Source: Dromaius novaehollandiae (taxonomy: Eukaryota; Chordata; Aves; Casuariiformes; Dromaiidae). From it: a DNA stretch of 64,000 bases. Of this stretch, positions 12,801 through 24,278 are shown piece by piece. The notes beneath the pieces were generated by a model that saw only the letters and a program-made list of their open reading frames with translations, searched no databases and was not told the DNA's origin. The DNA lies in NCBI RefSeq assembly GCF_036370855.1, contig NC_088102.1:17899001-17963000 (forward strand), given 5' to 3'. Within the stretch, counting starts at the first letter, position 1; each line of letters begins with the position of its first letter. The position numbers were made by a program, and so were the translations under genes.

Positions 12801-15800
12801 TAACCCTCTGCTGTAACCATCCAAGCTAACTGAACTGCAGTGGGTCCATTAACCCTGACGTTCTGTACTGACAAGAAACTCTGAGGAAAAAGGCTTAACT
12901 GAAGATAGTGTATCTCAGCTGATGGTTGCCTGTGAGAGAAGGTGGACCTAGTGCACTGGGTCCCTGAAAGGAAGTCTAGCAGTGCCTAAGGAGAACTGAG
13001 TGCCGGACTTTTCCTGGCAGCCTCTGAGCCACGTGTGAGAGAGTAAGTTTGTTCTGTCTGACCTTGTTTATGGTCAGCCGTGACTCTGTTTGCTGATGGG
13101 GCAGTTTCTGTCAGTAAATCTCTGTTTGCTTTGCCCTCTGGCAGAGTCCTTTTAGTATGTTGTCACAAACCATGAAATAGTGTGGTTTTAGAGCTAATGT
13201 GATATGTATCCAGTGCATGCTACCTTTCAGTAAGGAGAAGAGCTAGTACAAAGCCGAAAGGCACAGCAATCAGGCATCACAGAAGCACCATTTGCTTATG
13301 TAAACCCTGATGTGCAGATGCTACAAGTACTCTGGATTTTCCTTTCTTATTCCCAGTTATGCTATTTGAGCCTCAACCCTGTTCTCGGCAGACTAGGCCT
13401 CTCCCTGCAGCTAGGACATCAGTTCAGCCCTTGATTGCTGTAACTATTTTGAGGAAATGGGAATTCACCCAGACATGAGCCAACCCCGTTCTAATTGTTT
13501 CAGTAAATTCAGGACAACAAAAGCAGCAGGCTTTTCCCTATACTCACACTCATTTCAAGCAGAGAATCACTAAGCTCTTAAAAATCTGTTACTTATGATA
13601 GTTCCTGCACAGGGTGCTTTTGCTTGCAGAGTCTGAGAGCCAAGTATAGTTGTATGCCAGCTCCAGAGCAGTCTCAGTGGCTCACAGCACAGCTCACCTG
13701 TGACAGGAGTCTAGGTATCTTTTAGAAGTATAAAAAAGGACACACCTGTGTTACTTCCTCTCTCTGCTGCCCCCCTCTCCCCAGTCAATTCAAGTCCTGT
13801 CTCCAAAGCATAGAGAATTCAGAGTTTCTCCATAAAAATCCTGCAAGAGAAACATGAGCATTTTTTAATGTGAATATTTCACTGAAAACTCTAAATATTC
13901 ACTATAGTGGGAGTTAGACTGTGCGCAAATTCTCAAAAGGGATCAAGAAGATCAACATGAGCAGTATAACTCAGTGTCCTGTGACGCTGAGGCTCCAAAT
14001 CCTACTCATCCATCAAATGTTCCTTGTTGGGAAGCACACCTCTGCCATTACCCCACACTAGACTGCTTTGATTAGGTTTAAACTGATCACACATAGAGAA
14101 CGGTGAAGTCATCTATTTCCTGTCAGCCATCAATGACTTATCTGGAAATACCCTTTGTACATTGCCAGTTCCAAGTTTAACAGAGAATTTATTTTTAAAT
14201 ATCATGATAATTGTGCTTTCCTCAGACTAACAGTTTTAAAGAAAACAATATAATTCATTTATTTCATGTAGATGTCTTTGACCATGATTAATATCCTAAT
14301 TACACAAACTCAGTTCAGCACAGATGTTGTTGCAAACAGCTGTGGCTTCTTGCAAAAGAGAATTTCTGTGATGAAAATAGCTTTTCAGTTCAGTCCTACC
14401 ACAACAGATGAATTTATCACAAGTGAATTAACCCTATTTATACAAATGAGCCTTATTTATTTCCCTCACATTTGATTGCATTCAGTTTCTTTTCCATAAT
14501 CCATCTAGAAATAAAATACTCATTAGTAATTACTTTACTAAACAAGAAGTTACTCTCTGTGGTTGGAAAACTTCTGTTAACATCAAGATGATGCTCTTAT
14601 GGAAAGTTTGCTGAGCAAGGGGTTTTGCCTGACTTGTGCAAATATCTTACTAAGGAAAAGTTTCTATATTGCTTATTCTGTCTCATGTAGGAAATATGAA
14701 CCAGGTGGAAGATACTTTGCAGAAGGAAAGTGTGTGAAAGGAAAAAGCAATTTAGGAAAAGCTAATTTGTTAAGTGTTGCAGCCATAACTTTGGTTGCAG
14801 CCAGGAAAGAATCTCAGAGCAAGAAAAAACATCTGTGCAGAGAGAAGATGAAATACGTATTGAAAACAAGGTCTTAAAATGCATATGAGTGTAAAAGGGA
14901 GCATCTAGTTATGGATAATAATTACCTGTCTTGGTGCCTAGTCCTCATTTAGCTATACTGTTCACACAGATGCAAAGAGATTCTTCAACCATCAAAAAAG
15001 CATTATCTTATCTCACATATTCAAGGGACAAATAATGGAATGTACAGTTTGAATCTATTTTCTGTTCCTTTTTGAGAGAAGAGCCATATCTTTATGTTTT
15101 CCAGGTCCGAGCTCTTTCTCTCTGGCAAATCTTATGGAAGAAGTTGTAAGATATCACGAGCCCCAGCTGCCCTGGCCAGAGGTTACTGCCTTGTGCCAAT
15201 GCCTGCCATTGTGCTGGACCATTTCATAATCTTGACATATTCAGAGTTGTAGCAGGGGTGATTGAGAAGAGGCATCAAATAGAGGCAAATTTGCTCCAGG
15301 CAGGGTGGGAAAGATGTGACAGCAAAGGTGACAGAAAGAAAGCAGGGACAGCCTAGATGCCAGAGTCTTGCAGTGCCATGTTAATGTAAACCACTGATGG
15401 AAATGAGACTGTGCTAATCTGCCAGAATGTGAACTGCAGAGGCTAAAGGGCAAACACATATTCTTCTCTTCTGCCTACACTGAAACAGGGAAAGAAGACA
15501 ATAATTACATTAAACCATCTCAGTGACCTTCTTTCAGAATCCTCAATATCCCAAATGCTTACAGTGTGAAAGACTTGTTTAAGAAAATGTGTATGAGCAA
15601 TGGAATCACATCATATAAATAATACTTTATATTATTGAATATATTTATTCAGCTAGCTGATGTCTTCTTCACTGTGGCCAACAATATTAATCCTTTAAAT
15701 AATAGCAGATGATAACACTTTGCAAAGTTTGGCCCAAACATTTTCTTTCTAGCTTTGAGAGCAACGAACTTGAAGTGTAATTCCAAAATATCTACATGAG

Positions 15801-16424
15801 GGATTTAGTCAGTGCTTGTTTAAAGACGAGTCTGCAATAGAAAGCTAATCTAAAGTGTCAGTTTAGACTTAAATAATAATATCAAGATGTTTCTCTGTGC
15901 AGACAACTTCATTCCAGTAGGAGAACTTTTCTCCCTGGACAATTTATCACTCTGAAAGTTATTTAAATAAGAAAGGTTACTATAAACCAAGACAAGAAGG
16001 TCTATATGGCAAATTCTGCTGTTAAAAAGTTATCATTTTAGTATACCAGTGTAATGAAACAGTCCTGAGTGGTAAGAGCTCTGCACAGGGTCAAGATTTT
16101 AGTGTAATTCTGCTACACTGCTTCCTGCAGGTAGAACCGTAAGTATAGAGCTTTGAGTTCTGGGCATTATAGGAAAAGGAGCCCTGTGCCACCATCTCCT
16201 GGTAAAATCAAGGAATGGACATGATGGATTCTGTCTCATTTTGCAAGCCAGAAAGAGTAGCTTTCTGATTTGCTGCTGCTGTGTCAGCAGGTGTTTTGGT
16301 TTTCTTGTTAAGTTTCGGGTGCAGGATTAATGAAATAATATATTTGAACTGACCACCACCACTCAGGAGTAAGGGTTTGGTGTTATGGTAGGTAATATAT
16401 AGATCAGCTCAGTAGTGGGGAAAG
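9855..16424. other. Intergenic DNA below gene 1
   Basis: Contains the untranslated 3' end of gene 1 and then about 6 kb with no recognisable gene. There is an A-rich tract at 10,003-10,032. AATAAA occurs at 10,593-10,598, but it is about 740 bases past the stop, so its use as the poly(A) signal is uncertain. Short frames at 11,401-11,607 overlap on both strands and carry no known domain. Confidence 0.6.
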
Positions 16425-16765
16425 AGGCAAATGAAATGTTAGAAATCATTAGAAAAAATAAAGAGCAAATCTGATAAGAACATTGTGCCACTGTGTAAAT
16501 CCGTGGCTTACCCACACCCTCATTACAGCATGCAGTTCTGGTCCCTAATATAAAGGCGGGGGGGATGTATGAGAACTAGAAAATGTTTAGAGAAGGGCAT
16601 TAAGGATGACCACCCTGTGTCTGTCTGGAATAGCTCCTGTATGAGGCGAGAGGTCTTCAGCCTGGAAAAGATACAACTCAGAGTAGATATGAAAGGTGCC
16701 TACAAAATTATTTGTGACACAGAGAAGGTGGATAGAGACTGAATGTTTACCATCACATCAAGCAT
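16425..16765 (+). mobile_element. Old CR1 LINE fragment, ORF2 3' part
   Basis: Recognisable CR1 blocks in forward order: a 'caaatgaaatgttagaaatc' start, 'gcatgcagttctggtcc', 'agagaagggcattaaggatga', 'ctcctgtatgaggcgagagg', 'cttcagcctggaaaag' and 'ctacaaaatta'. This is the end of CR1 reverse transcriptase. The divergence and the variant match ancient sauropsid CR1 rather than a recent avian copy. Confidence 0.75.
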
Positions 16766-17477
16766 GTAAGAGCCAGGCTCAAAACCAGCAGACAGCGATG
16801 GTTCTGCACACCGTGGACAGTAGATGTGGTGTGGCCCCTGATGGAGTGGCCCTGCAGCCATGAGGCCGTACCAGCCTGGTTAGTGCTATCTTACGAGCCT
16901 CCTTGCTGTGCTCCACTGCATGACAGACCTGTGCTGAGAGTGCTTTTGGAGGAGGGCATTCAGCCCCAGCCCAGGGTGACTGGATCAAAGCTCTTAAATT
17001 GTCTCTTGAACTGCCAACCTCAGGCTTTCATTATTGAAGAAGGACTAATCAAATAGGCTAGGAAAATTCAGAATAGATCTCTGTTTACCCAGGTATGAGG
17101 CACAGACTACCTATTACGTGCTGTAGAAAACAACATGTGGTGTCCTTCACCTGTTACATATGTACTGGTCCTAGATAAATCTAACCTATAAACAGGTGCC
17201 TTCCATCTTGGAAACATATTTCTGCATGGCCAAAGTGAATACTTAGTGAAATCTAATTATAAATGCAGCTTTTCATACCAAGCATAAAACAGTAGAAAAT
17301 TAGGTCTGCTGCCTTTCTTTGGTAGGCAAACAACTTTCAGTCCAGAGCATACAATGAACAACAGTTTAAATGTGTATAAGTTCATCATTTTCTGGTTCTG
17401 TAATTCACTGTCCATGTCTGAAAAAACACCTTGCCAAAGTGCTTCTGCAGAAGTCTAATTTAAGACTCAAAGACTCT

Positions 17478-17560
17478 CACTTCGAATCGTACAATAACCT
17501 AGGTTGGAAGGACCACTGGTCCACTCTGCTCCAGACTAAACCATGGAGCTCTGCTCCAGG
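17478..17560 (-). mobile_element. CR1 3'-end fragment
   Basis: The text 'aatcgtacaataacctaggt' followed by 'tggaaggaccactggtcca' is the reverse complement of the CR1 3' untranslated end (usual form: 'agaatggtctaggttggaagggacc...tggtccaa'). It is a short, diverged piece with its 3' end to the left. Confidence 0.6.
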
Positions 17561-20500
17561 AGCTATACCATGTCTGTTTTACCAAGATGGGTTGTAGATA
17601 ACAATATTTACCAGTCACTTCACCTGGGCAAATTTCTTTCCTGTCCCATGCTTTTACCTAGACTTGCTGGATGTGCTAGCTGAATATTCCCTCAAAGCAA
17701 TTCTATCACAGTTCTTCAATAGGTTTTATCAGGTAACTAGAGAAAAGCTGAGTTTCAGGAGTGCAGGCTTTTATACATTGATTTTTTCAAATTGTCTCCT
17801 TCCAATTCTAGCTATCAGTGTTACAGGAACTTAATTAAAATGAATGGTGATCTGGAACATTCAGTCTGTCTGTAAAATGTTATAAAAACACATTAACTGT
17901 TTTTTATATTGCTAAATCACTCCAGCAAGCATTGCACTGTCTACAAGCTCTTCCCAGAGAGGACATAAAAGGAAAGCTAATGGTGCTAAAAATGGAGACA
18001 CATCATTGTTGGAAGGTAATATATATCCTGAGCTTTTTTCATAACTAAATGTAAAGATGATGAAAACATTCATGACAGCTAATGAGAAATGGAGTCGCAT
18101 GAATTGTGAAACCTGAGAAAGTGTGACTCATAACCTCAAACGCAAAGAAAATAAAACAACCAGCTTGGTTTCCAAAGGAAGCAGGCTTGTGTTTTCATGT
18201 TTGTAGCCTCCTGCCTTCTCTTAGCCTCCTTCCATAACGTTTGAGCTTGCTGGCAAATTTCAGTCAGTTTAAGAGAGGTAGAAGACTGGAAAACCATTAC
18301 GTTACTACTTGAAAATCAGTGACTGTACAGGCAAGAGATCCAAGTTTGTACCCTGCTGAAGGAAAGGCAGGAGGACTCCACCGTTTGAAATGCTGCTTGG
18401 TAGCAGCAAGCAACCAGTGCCTTGGCCTCATCTGGCTAATGAGCACGGGGCAGGGAGCGGCAGCCTCAGCTGCAGCTCTGCTCGCCCACCTGCCCCTCGG
18501 GAGCCACCGAGGGGCTGTGGAGGAAAGCTGGGGCTATTGCGGTGGGGAAGGATCCTTAGGAAACCGGGCTTTATCAATTCCACCACTCGCAAAATAGTTT
18601 AAATATGCTAATTTGTGTTGTCTCTATCATAGTGTAGTGCATTTCTTCTGAGTTTTTTTCTAAGAGTGCAGTTAAAAAAGCATGTGAATGTTTGTGTTGT
18701 GAAAATCTCACATGATGTGAATCAATGCCACACACTGACATTACGCTCTTTACCTGCGTTAGACCAGAACAAAGGCAAAAATTCAGGTTTTCAATCATCT
18801 CATGAATTTATTAGGGCCAGTTTATTAGCAGACTCTACTGAAGTCAATGAAAATAGAATAGTTTGTCTCAGATGAGGAGATGGATACTAAACCATCACAG
18901 TACTTGCAGAGCAGGTAAGGACAGGAGTTTCTACATCACCACATCACTGCTAGGAGGAGTCTACATTTACCTTAAGCTTGAAACAGTGATATTTAATGGT
19001 ATATTCTGTTCTGAGTTAGTCTCTCAGACTGGGTGCTTACTGTATAGGCAACTGTCTCCTGGTCTTACTTTTAATGTACTAGCTTTTTTTCTTCCATTTA
19101 CACTTGAAATTGATTTTCAGGGTTTTCAACAAAATCTAGGAAAATAAAATATTTTTACATTACTTCACATCAGGATGGGGGAAAAAATCTCTTTTTTTAG
19201 CTTTTAGCAAAAGTTGATTTAAAAAACGGTGGGAATTTCCTCCTGTAAGGTGTACAGGAGGACTTTTTCAATGCTCTCAAAGAAAAAGAAAAGTATTTTG
19301 AAGCTATTATGTTAATGAAACCTCACAGTTAATTTGAGATAGCATTTCTTCATATTTTGTTCTATTCAAACCATAATTCATAACTTATAGCCACAGGTTC
19401 CAATTTAGCAAAGATATTGTTTATCTTTAGTGGGACTATTCATACACTACTCGTATGTCTGGAATTAGTAACACCTGCATGTCTTGTGCAATCAGAAACA
19501 ATTCCTAGGGCCTGTGTTTCTTCTTGTATACATTAAACCACATACTTGAATGGTTCTTGAAGTGAAAGCTAAGTTTCCTGTCTCCCAGGCTTGTGTCTGT
19601 ATCATTAGGCTAAAATGTCATGCTCCCTACTAGTTGATCTTTCTCCAGTCCAATGAATATATATAGGTATGTGTGTGTTTATATACACAAATATTGTACA
19701 TGTGTTTCATAAGTAGATAAAAAGGCACACACTTATATAAACATCTCTTTTTTATTTTTTTTAATTCTTTTTTAAGCAGAACATCCACGGAAGGTGGGAA
19801 AATGTGTTTCCTTCCCTTTCTCATCAGCCTTTTGCAGCCTGAAGAGTTGATATTCTCCTGCAAATTGGGTGATTCTGGATGGTCTGATTCTACCAGGTTG
19901 AGGAGTGTGCAAGACCTGTAAGTCTCGTATCTGCATCAAATGCTCCAGTGACTAGGCTAGTAGTCCCCTTTTTGGTGTTTCCTACAGACGGTGCAGGCAG
20001 CTCCCCCTTCAGCACGCTCCCTCCCATTGAGAGGCATCTGACACCTCACATGCAGCGTTTGGACACCGGATGTAGCTACTCCAGGAGCTGGGTGCTCCGG
20101 AGCCCAGGGAGACCCAGGCTTCTGCGCTGGCCTGCCGCTGCTTTCCTCTGCGTGGTGCAGCGGTTCCCTCTCCAAAAACAGCTTGTCTTCTGTGCTAATG
20201 CTCTCAATTAGATGGTGAAATCCTTCACAGATACACCAGAATGAATAATTATCTTCATTATTTACACTGTACTCCTTTTGAAGTATTTTATTTGATAAGA
20301 ACACCTGCAAGATGACATTCTCCTCAGGCGGTTTAGCAATAATTAACTAAGCAAATACATGAGCAGGCCACATCCACATGACAAGATCCTTTTGCATTTT
20401 AATACCATATGTGTTACGTTTTCCTGAAATTTTGTATTTTTATATTCAATTATCAATATGAAGAATGAATTTCTTGGAGACGGAGGAAGCAAAACCTGCA

Positions 20501-21099
20501 GGAAGGAATGGGCACATGTGGGTTCCCTGTTGGAGAAATTCACATTAAAATGCAGGCTAGACTCAATGGAAAATGAGAAGCAGCTTTTAGCTTGGTCCTT
20601 TAGGAGAACTCACTGTGAACAGGACCAATTAGTGCCATTCTAGGAAACTGTATAAGAGATTGTCAGTATTAATAACCCAGAGTTTAACATCTCTGAGAAA
20701 ATGTGCTCTGTGTTTTACAGAACACTGAAATTTTTAACTAGTGGGGAAAAAGGTCTCGCCCTCTGATATCTCCCTTTCGTGTCAATACTTACATGAAATG
20801 AAGTGAAATGTGGCACTATAAAAGTGGAAAAGTCCTGAAACCAGAAAAGAACAAGTGTCAGCTGTCCTGGAAGTTAAGGAAGGGATTATGTGCATTATCT
20901 TTGATATATCTAGCTTTTTGGCATAGTGGAACCAGGAAAATGGCTGCATTAGTTACTTGCTAGGCATCATGGCATCACTGAATTCTTATTCCCTGACGCA
21001 GTCGATAGTCATGATGATCTCCGAGCTATAAATCGCACTGAATGTTTTTCTGCTACTGCAATGACAAAAACCTTCTTTCCCTGCTCCATTTTTAGATAG
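17561..21099. other. Intergenic DNA, no gene recognised
   Basis: Mostly AT-rich. GC-rich patches at about 18,410-18,560 and 19,980-20,180 open several overlapping frames in both directions, which is typical of composition rather than coding. A TA/TG-rich simple stretch lies at about 19,655-19,700. Confidence 0.55.
19238..19262. repeat. Perfect 10-bp inverted repeat with 5-base loop
   Basis: TCCTCCTGTA (19,238-19,247) and its reverse complement TACAGGAGGA (19,253-19,262) flank AGGTG. No gene is next to it and no function is implied. Confidence 0.5.
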
Positions 21100-21262
21100 T
21101 ATCAGAAGATAGCTTGAAACAGATATAACTTCTAGAATCTCTGAGGCTGATAAATACAACTTTCATTATACGGTGAAGGAAATAACAAGGAATAAGGAGC
21201 AAAGTAGAAAAAACATTGATTCTCAGCAAAGGTTATGGCTACCCTTATTTTCTTCAAAGGTA
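21100..21262 (+). pseudogene. Relic of a clade A serpin: 3' end of exon 2
   Basis: The stretch encodes, with frame changes, YTVKEITRNKE and then KVMATLIFFKG, immediately followed by a GTAAG donor at 21,263. This matches the end of exon 2 in the live genes ([10 protein letters not shown] ... VMVLVNYIFFKG|gtaag). The 5' two thirds of the exon, including signal peptide and NVFFSP motif, is absent or unrecognisable, and no matching exons 3-5 were found downstream. It is a decayed tandem duplicate of the host serpin family. The left edge is approximate. Confidence 0.65.
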
Positions 21263-23384
21263 AGATATACTACAGCATTTTATTGTGAGAGTTCCCCAGA
21301 TACAGCATAATACCTATGGCACTTTCCTTCTTTTTGTCTGCTTATTTCACTGTGCTGAATATATCAACCTACAGCCTTTCCTCAATGCATGTGTAAGGAA
21401 TGCATAAGGAACCAGTTATGTCCAATAATGTTGCTGGATCTGAATCTGTTGCTTCAGTTAATACTCCTGTCCCAATTCTTTAGAGTTTTGGGAGTGCAGA
21501 ATTAAAATCACTGTAATTCATTTTCTGCTATACCTGTTCTTGCTATGCTCTTTTGTAACCAATCTACTATCTAAAGAATATTACTTTAAGAATATTTGTC
21601 CCTGGATGTTGATCATTGTGGTTTTCCAAAAACCTAACATTTCTTTGCTTGTAGGTTGCACATGAGGTTGTGCTAATGGACATAAGAAATCATTTGAGAC
21701 TTTTGTCTCAGATTTTAAGAGTGATTTTTTGAGGTAAGCTGAAATTCACCAAGCTGATTCTGATTGAGATTATTGATCAAATGACTTGCAGCAGCATCAC
21801 AGATACAAATGAGAAATAATTATCAGCTCCACCATGTGTTGTAACATTAGCACTGAGAATTAGCTTATTCCCATGATGGGCTAAAAACTGTATTAACATT
21901 TTAACCTATATTAATACCAACCCAAAGAAGGTATGTGTTAATCTGTTCCAGCCTCTCCCCAAAGAGATGGCTTACTCAGTTCACCTGGATCTCTTTTACT
22001 ACATATTTTACAATTTCAATAAGGGTTTTTTTACAATTTCAATAAGGGTTTTCCCCCCCCCCCCCTTCCTAAGTTCCTCTAAGTTCCTTTACAGCTTCCT
22101 CCTAATAAGTTAAAACCGTGAGTTCTTACTCAAATTCATCTGGAATTTCATTTCCGACAGGTTCTTGTAGGAATGTGGCTTAAGTAGCTGTAGTTCTCCA
22201 CAGGGTGTCCTGTGTGTATTGCTGTATGTACATTCTTATCCATCAAGTGCTTCTTTAAACATGTCTGTGTTTCAGGATGAAATTCACAGTTTGTTGGCCC
22301 AGATAATTTAGTATCAATTTGCTGGCCAGGTTCCAGAGTATTTCCTGGTGTTACAGATCCAGCTATCCCATGCCTTTTGCAGACTAGCACTGGCAGAAGT
22401 GAACTTTCTGCCAAGTCCCTTTTCCTTCCACACTTTTCTTCTCCCTAAGCTTTTGCTGTCTTGCTGGGCTTTCCTCCCCCCACGGCTATAGGAAGACTTC
22501 ACCAACTCTGAAAATACCTACTCACAGGTGGTGGCCCACAGTAACGAGTCAATAGCTGTATTGGCTGGAAATTGTCTCCTTATGGTGCTAATGCCACGTT
22601 TTCGGTTGCTGATATTCACTAGAGAAACCTGGAAACCATTCACCAATGAAATACAATCTGTGCCCCCTAAAATAAAACCCAACACCTTTGACACATGGTG
22701 TCAAAGGACCTAATTGTGAAATATGGTAAGGTAGGACAGCCTTATAAATCAGAAGGCGGCTTACCATGTTTAAAACCCTGACAGAGAGGTTATGACTCTG
22801 GCAGTGTCCCTAGCCTGTTTATCTGAGACGAGCCACGGAGGACGGCCTGGCAGGGATGCTGCACTCCCTTATGCATCAGTTTGGGGCTGCGCCTGTGCTT
22901 GAAGCTTTGTGTCCTGGAATTGGACACGGTAGCAGGTAGACTTCATTTGAATTCACAGTGTTCAGCTCCAGTCACACAGGATATGGCTCTACTAGCAGAT
23001 ATGCACAGCAGGCTTTTAATGTGAATACCAGGCACCATTTCTCTATGCCAACAAGGCTGCCTGTTGCACAGTGCTGCTATTGATGCAGTCCTCGAGCTGC
23101 TACGCTCCCAGCTTTATGAAGGTGGGAAGGAAAGTGTTTAGTCAGCCAATACCAATAATCTGTAGCTTTCAGCCCCTGTCCTGGGAGGACACACTGAGGA
23201 GAGTAACTGCTTCAAGATACAAATCCTCTAGCTTCACCTGAGCCCTGGTCACATGCTGTGGCAAGTGGAGAAGTGTCTGCAAACATGGAAACTGCAAAAA
23301 ATACAGTTTCAGTTCTCCCCCAGCATCCAGCAGTATTAGCTTGCTTGAGTTGGACAAACTGTCCAGAAAATCTAGTGTCATTAC
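21263..23384. other. Intergenic DNA between serpin relic and gene 2 promoter
   Basis: No gene recognised. A weak resemblance to the start of serpin exon 5 at about 21,655-21,705 was considered and not accepted. The stretch contains a small tandem duplication and a C tract (listed separately). Confidence 0.5.
22007..22065. repeat. 23-bp tandem duplication followed by a 13-base C tract
   Basis: TTTACAATTTCAATAAGGG occurs twice with a 23-base period (22,008 and 22,031), followed by 13 C residues at 22,053-22,065. This looks like a slippage-type duplication. The C-run length may be unreliable in an assembly. Confidence 0.8.
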
Positions 23385-23468
23385 TGTTTGCTGTTCATCC
23401 TCACTGGTAGTTTTTATCTGAACTCATTAATGATTAATGGGTAGATGCTGCTTAATCCTGTTTAATGG
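23385..23468 (+). promoter_or_regulatory. Candidate liver-type promoter of serpin gene 2
   Basis: TGTTTGCTGTTCATCC starts at 23,385 (FOXA-like, with the CATCC continuation also seen at gene 1). ATTAATGATTAAT at 23,426-23,438 matches the HNF1 palindrome at 11 of its 12 defined positions or close to it, the best of the four. TTAATCC and TTTAATGG just downstream are weak TATA-like boxes. The position, about 0.85 kb above the start codon, and the matching donor downstream support the call. Confidence 0.55.
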
Positions 23469-23489
23469 TCGTGAGTTGAACAAGGAGCA

Positions 23490-23531
23490 GTCAAGATCAG
23501 ATGGACACTGCAGGCTCCTTTTTGTTGCACT
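23490..23531 (+). other. Candidate noncoding exon 1 of serpin gene 2
   Basis: The 3' edge is GCACT|GTGAGTACC, nearly the same as gene 4 (GCACT|GTAAGTACC). The left edge is estimated by spacing. The acceptor would be TCTTCCAG at 24,254-24,261, giving an intron of about 730 bases and 17 untranslated bases before the ATG. Confidence 0.5.
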
Positions 23532-24278
23532 GTGAGTACCCTTTCAGTTTTCTCTTGGATTGTTTGTGCATTTCAAATCGGGGGATTTTGTTGTTGTCTA
23601 GGAAGAGTGCTGTTCAACATGTAAACAAAGTGATATATCTATCATGCGAAAATCAGGGCATGCCAGGAACAAGCAAAAACTGGCTGCTAGTAAAAACGAT
23701 ACTTTACATAGCTAAATAAAAATTATTTTGGAAACCACAGAGATTGCTACAGAGAATTTGCTGCCACAGTGGCCAAATATTTTATCTTTGAGGAAATTGT
23801 ACAAGTATTTTGTAACTTTGGTCCTAGACAATATGATCTGTGTTTATATCACATTTTTATTTGACAGATTTAACTCTCTAGTCATTTGTTCAAATGATGA
23901 AGACTTACAGGGCTGCAGTAGTTATCATACAGTGCCAAGTACAAAAACAACGTCCACCAGTTTCCCAACTTTTACTGGGGAAAAGGTCATAAGCTCCCAG
24001 TTCTTTGAAAACTTAAAAAAAATCAGTATTATGCTATTTTTACATGTTAATATGATCAAAATGACTTCTTTTGAGGGAGCAATTATTATACAAATAATTT
24101 ATCATGAGACAGTTTCTGGGAATCACTGGCATCAGGAACAAGAAATATAGAAGTGAGGGGTTTTTTGGGAACAGTGTGTGTTCTGAGGGTGTCATTTTAC
24201 TTGGCTGAAGTACACACGATGAAGAAATTAATTTCCATGCTATGTTCTGTATGTCTTCCAGAAAGGGTTTAACGGAAA

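Noticed and set aside
13030-13170. Possible repeat or LTR-like end with 'gtcagtaaatctctgtttgc'
   Set aside because: I could not match it to any family and saw no terminal repeat or target-site duplication.
21655-21705. Possible exon 5 start (VAHEVVLMDI) downstream of the 21.1 kb relic
   Set aside because: An AG precedes it and the first ten residues loosely fit, but the hinge and everything after it are missing, so the match may be chance.
23728-24150. 140-codon open frame just upstream of gene 2
   Set aside because: It falls inside the inferred intron 1, is AT-rich, has no known domain and its end does not lead into the serpin frame.
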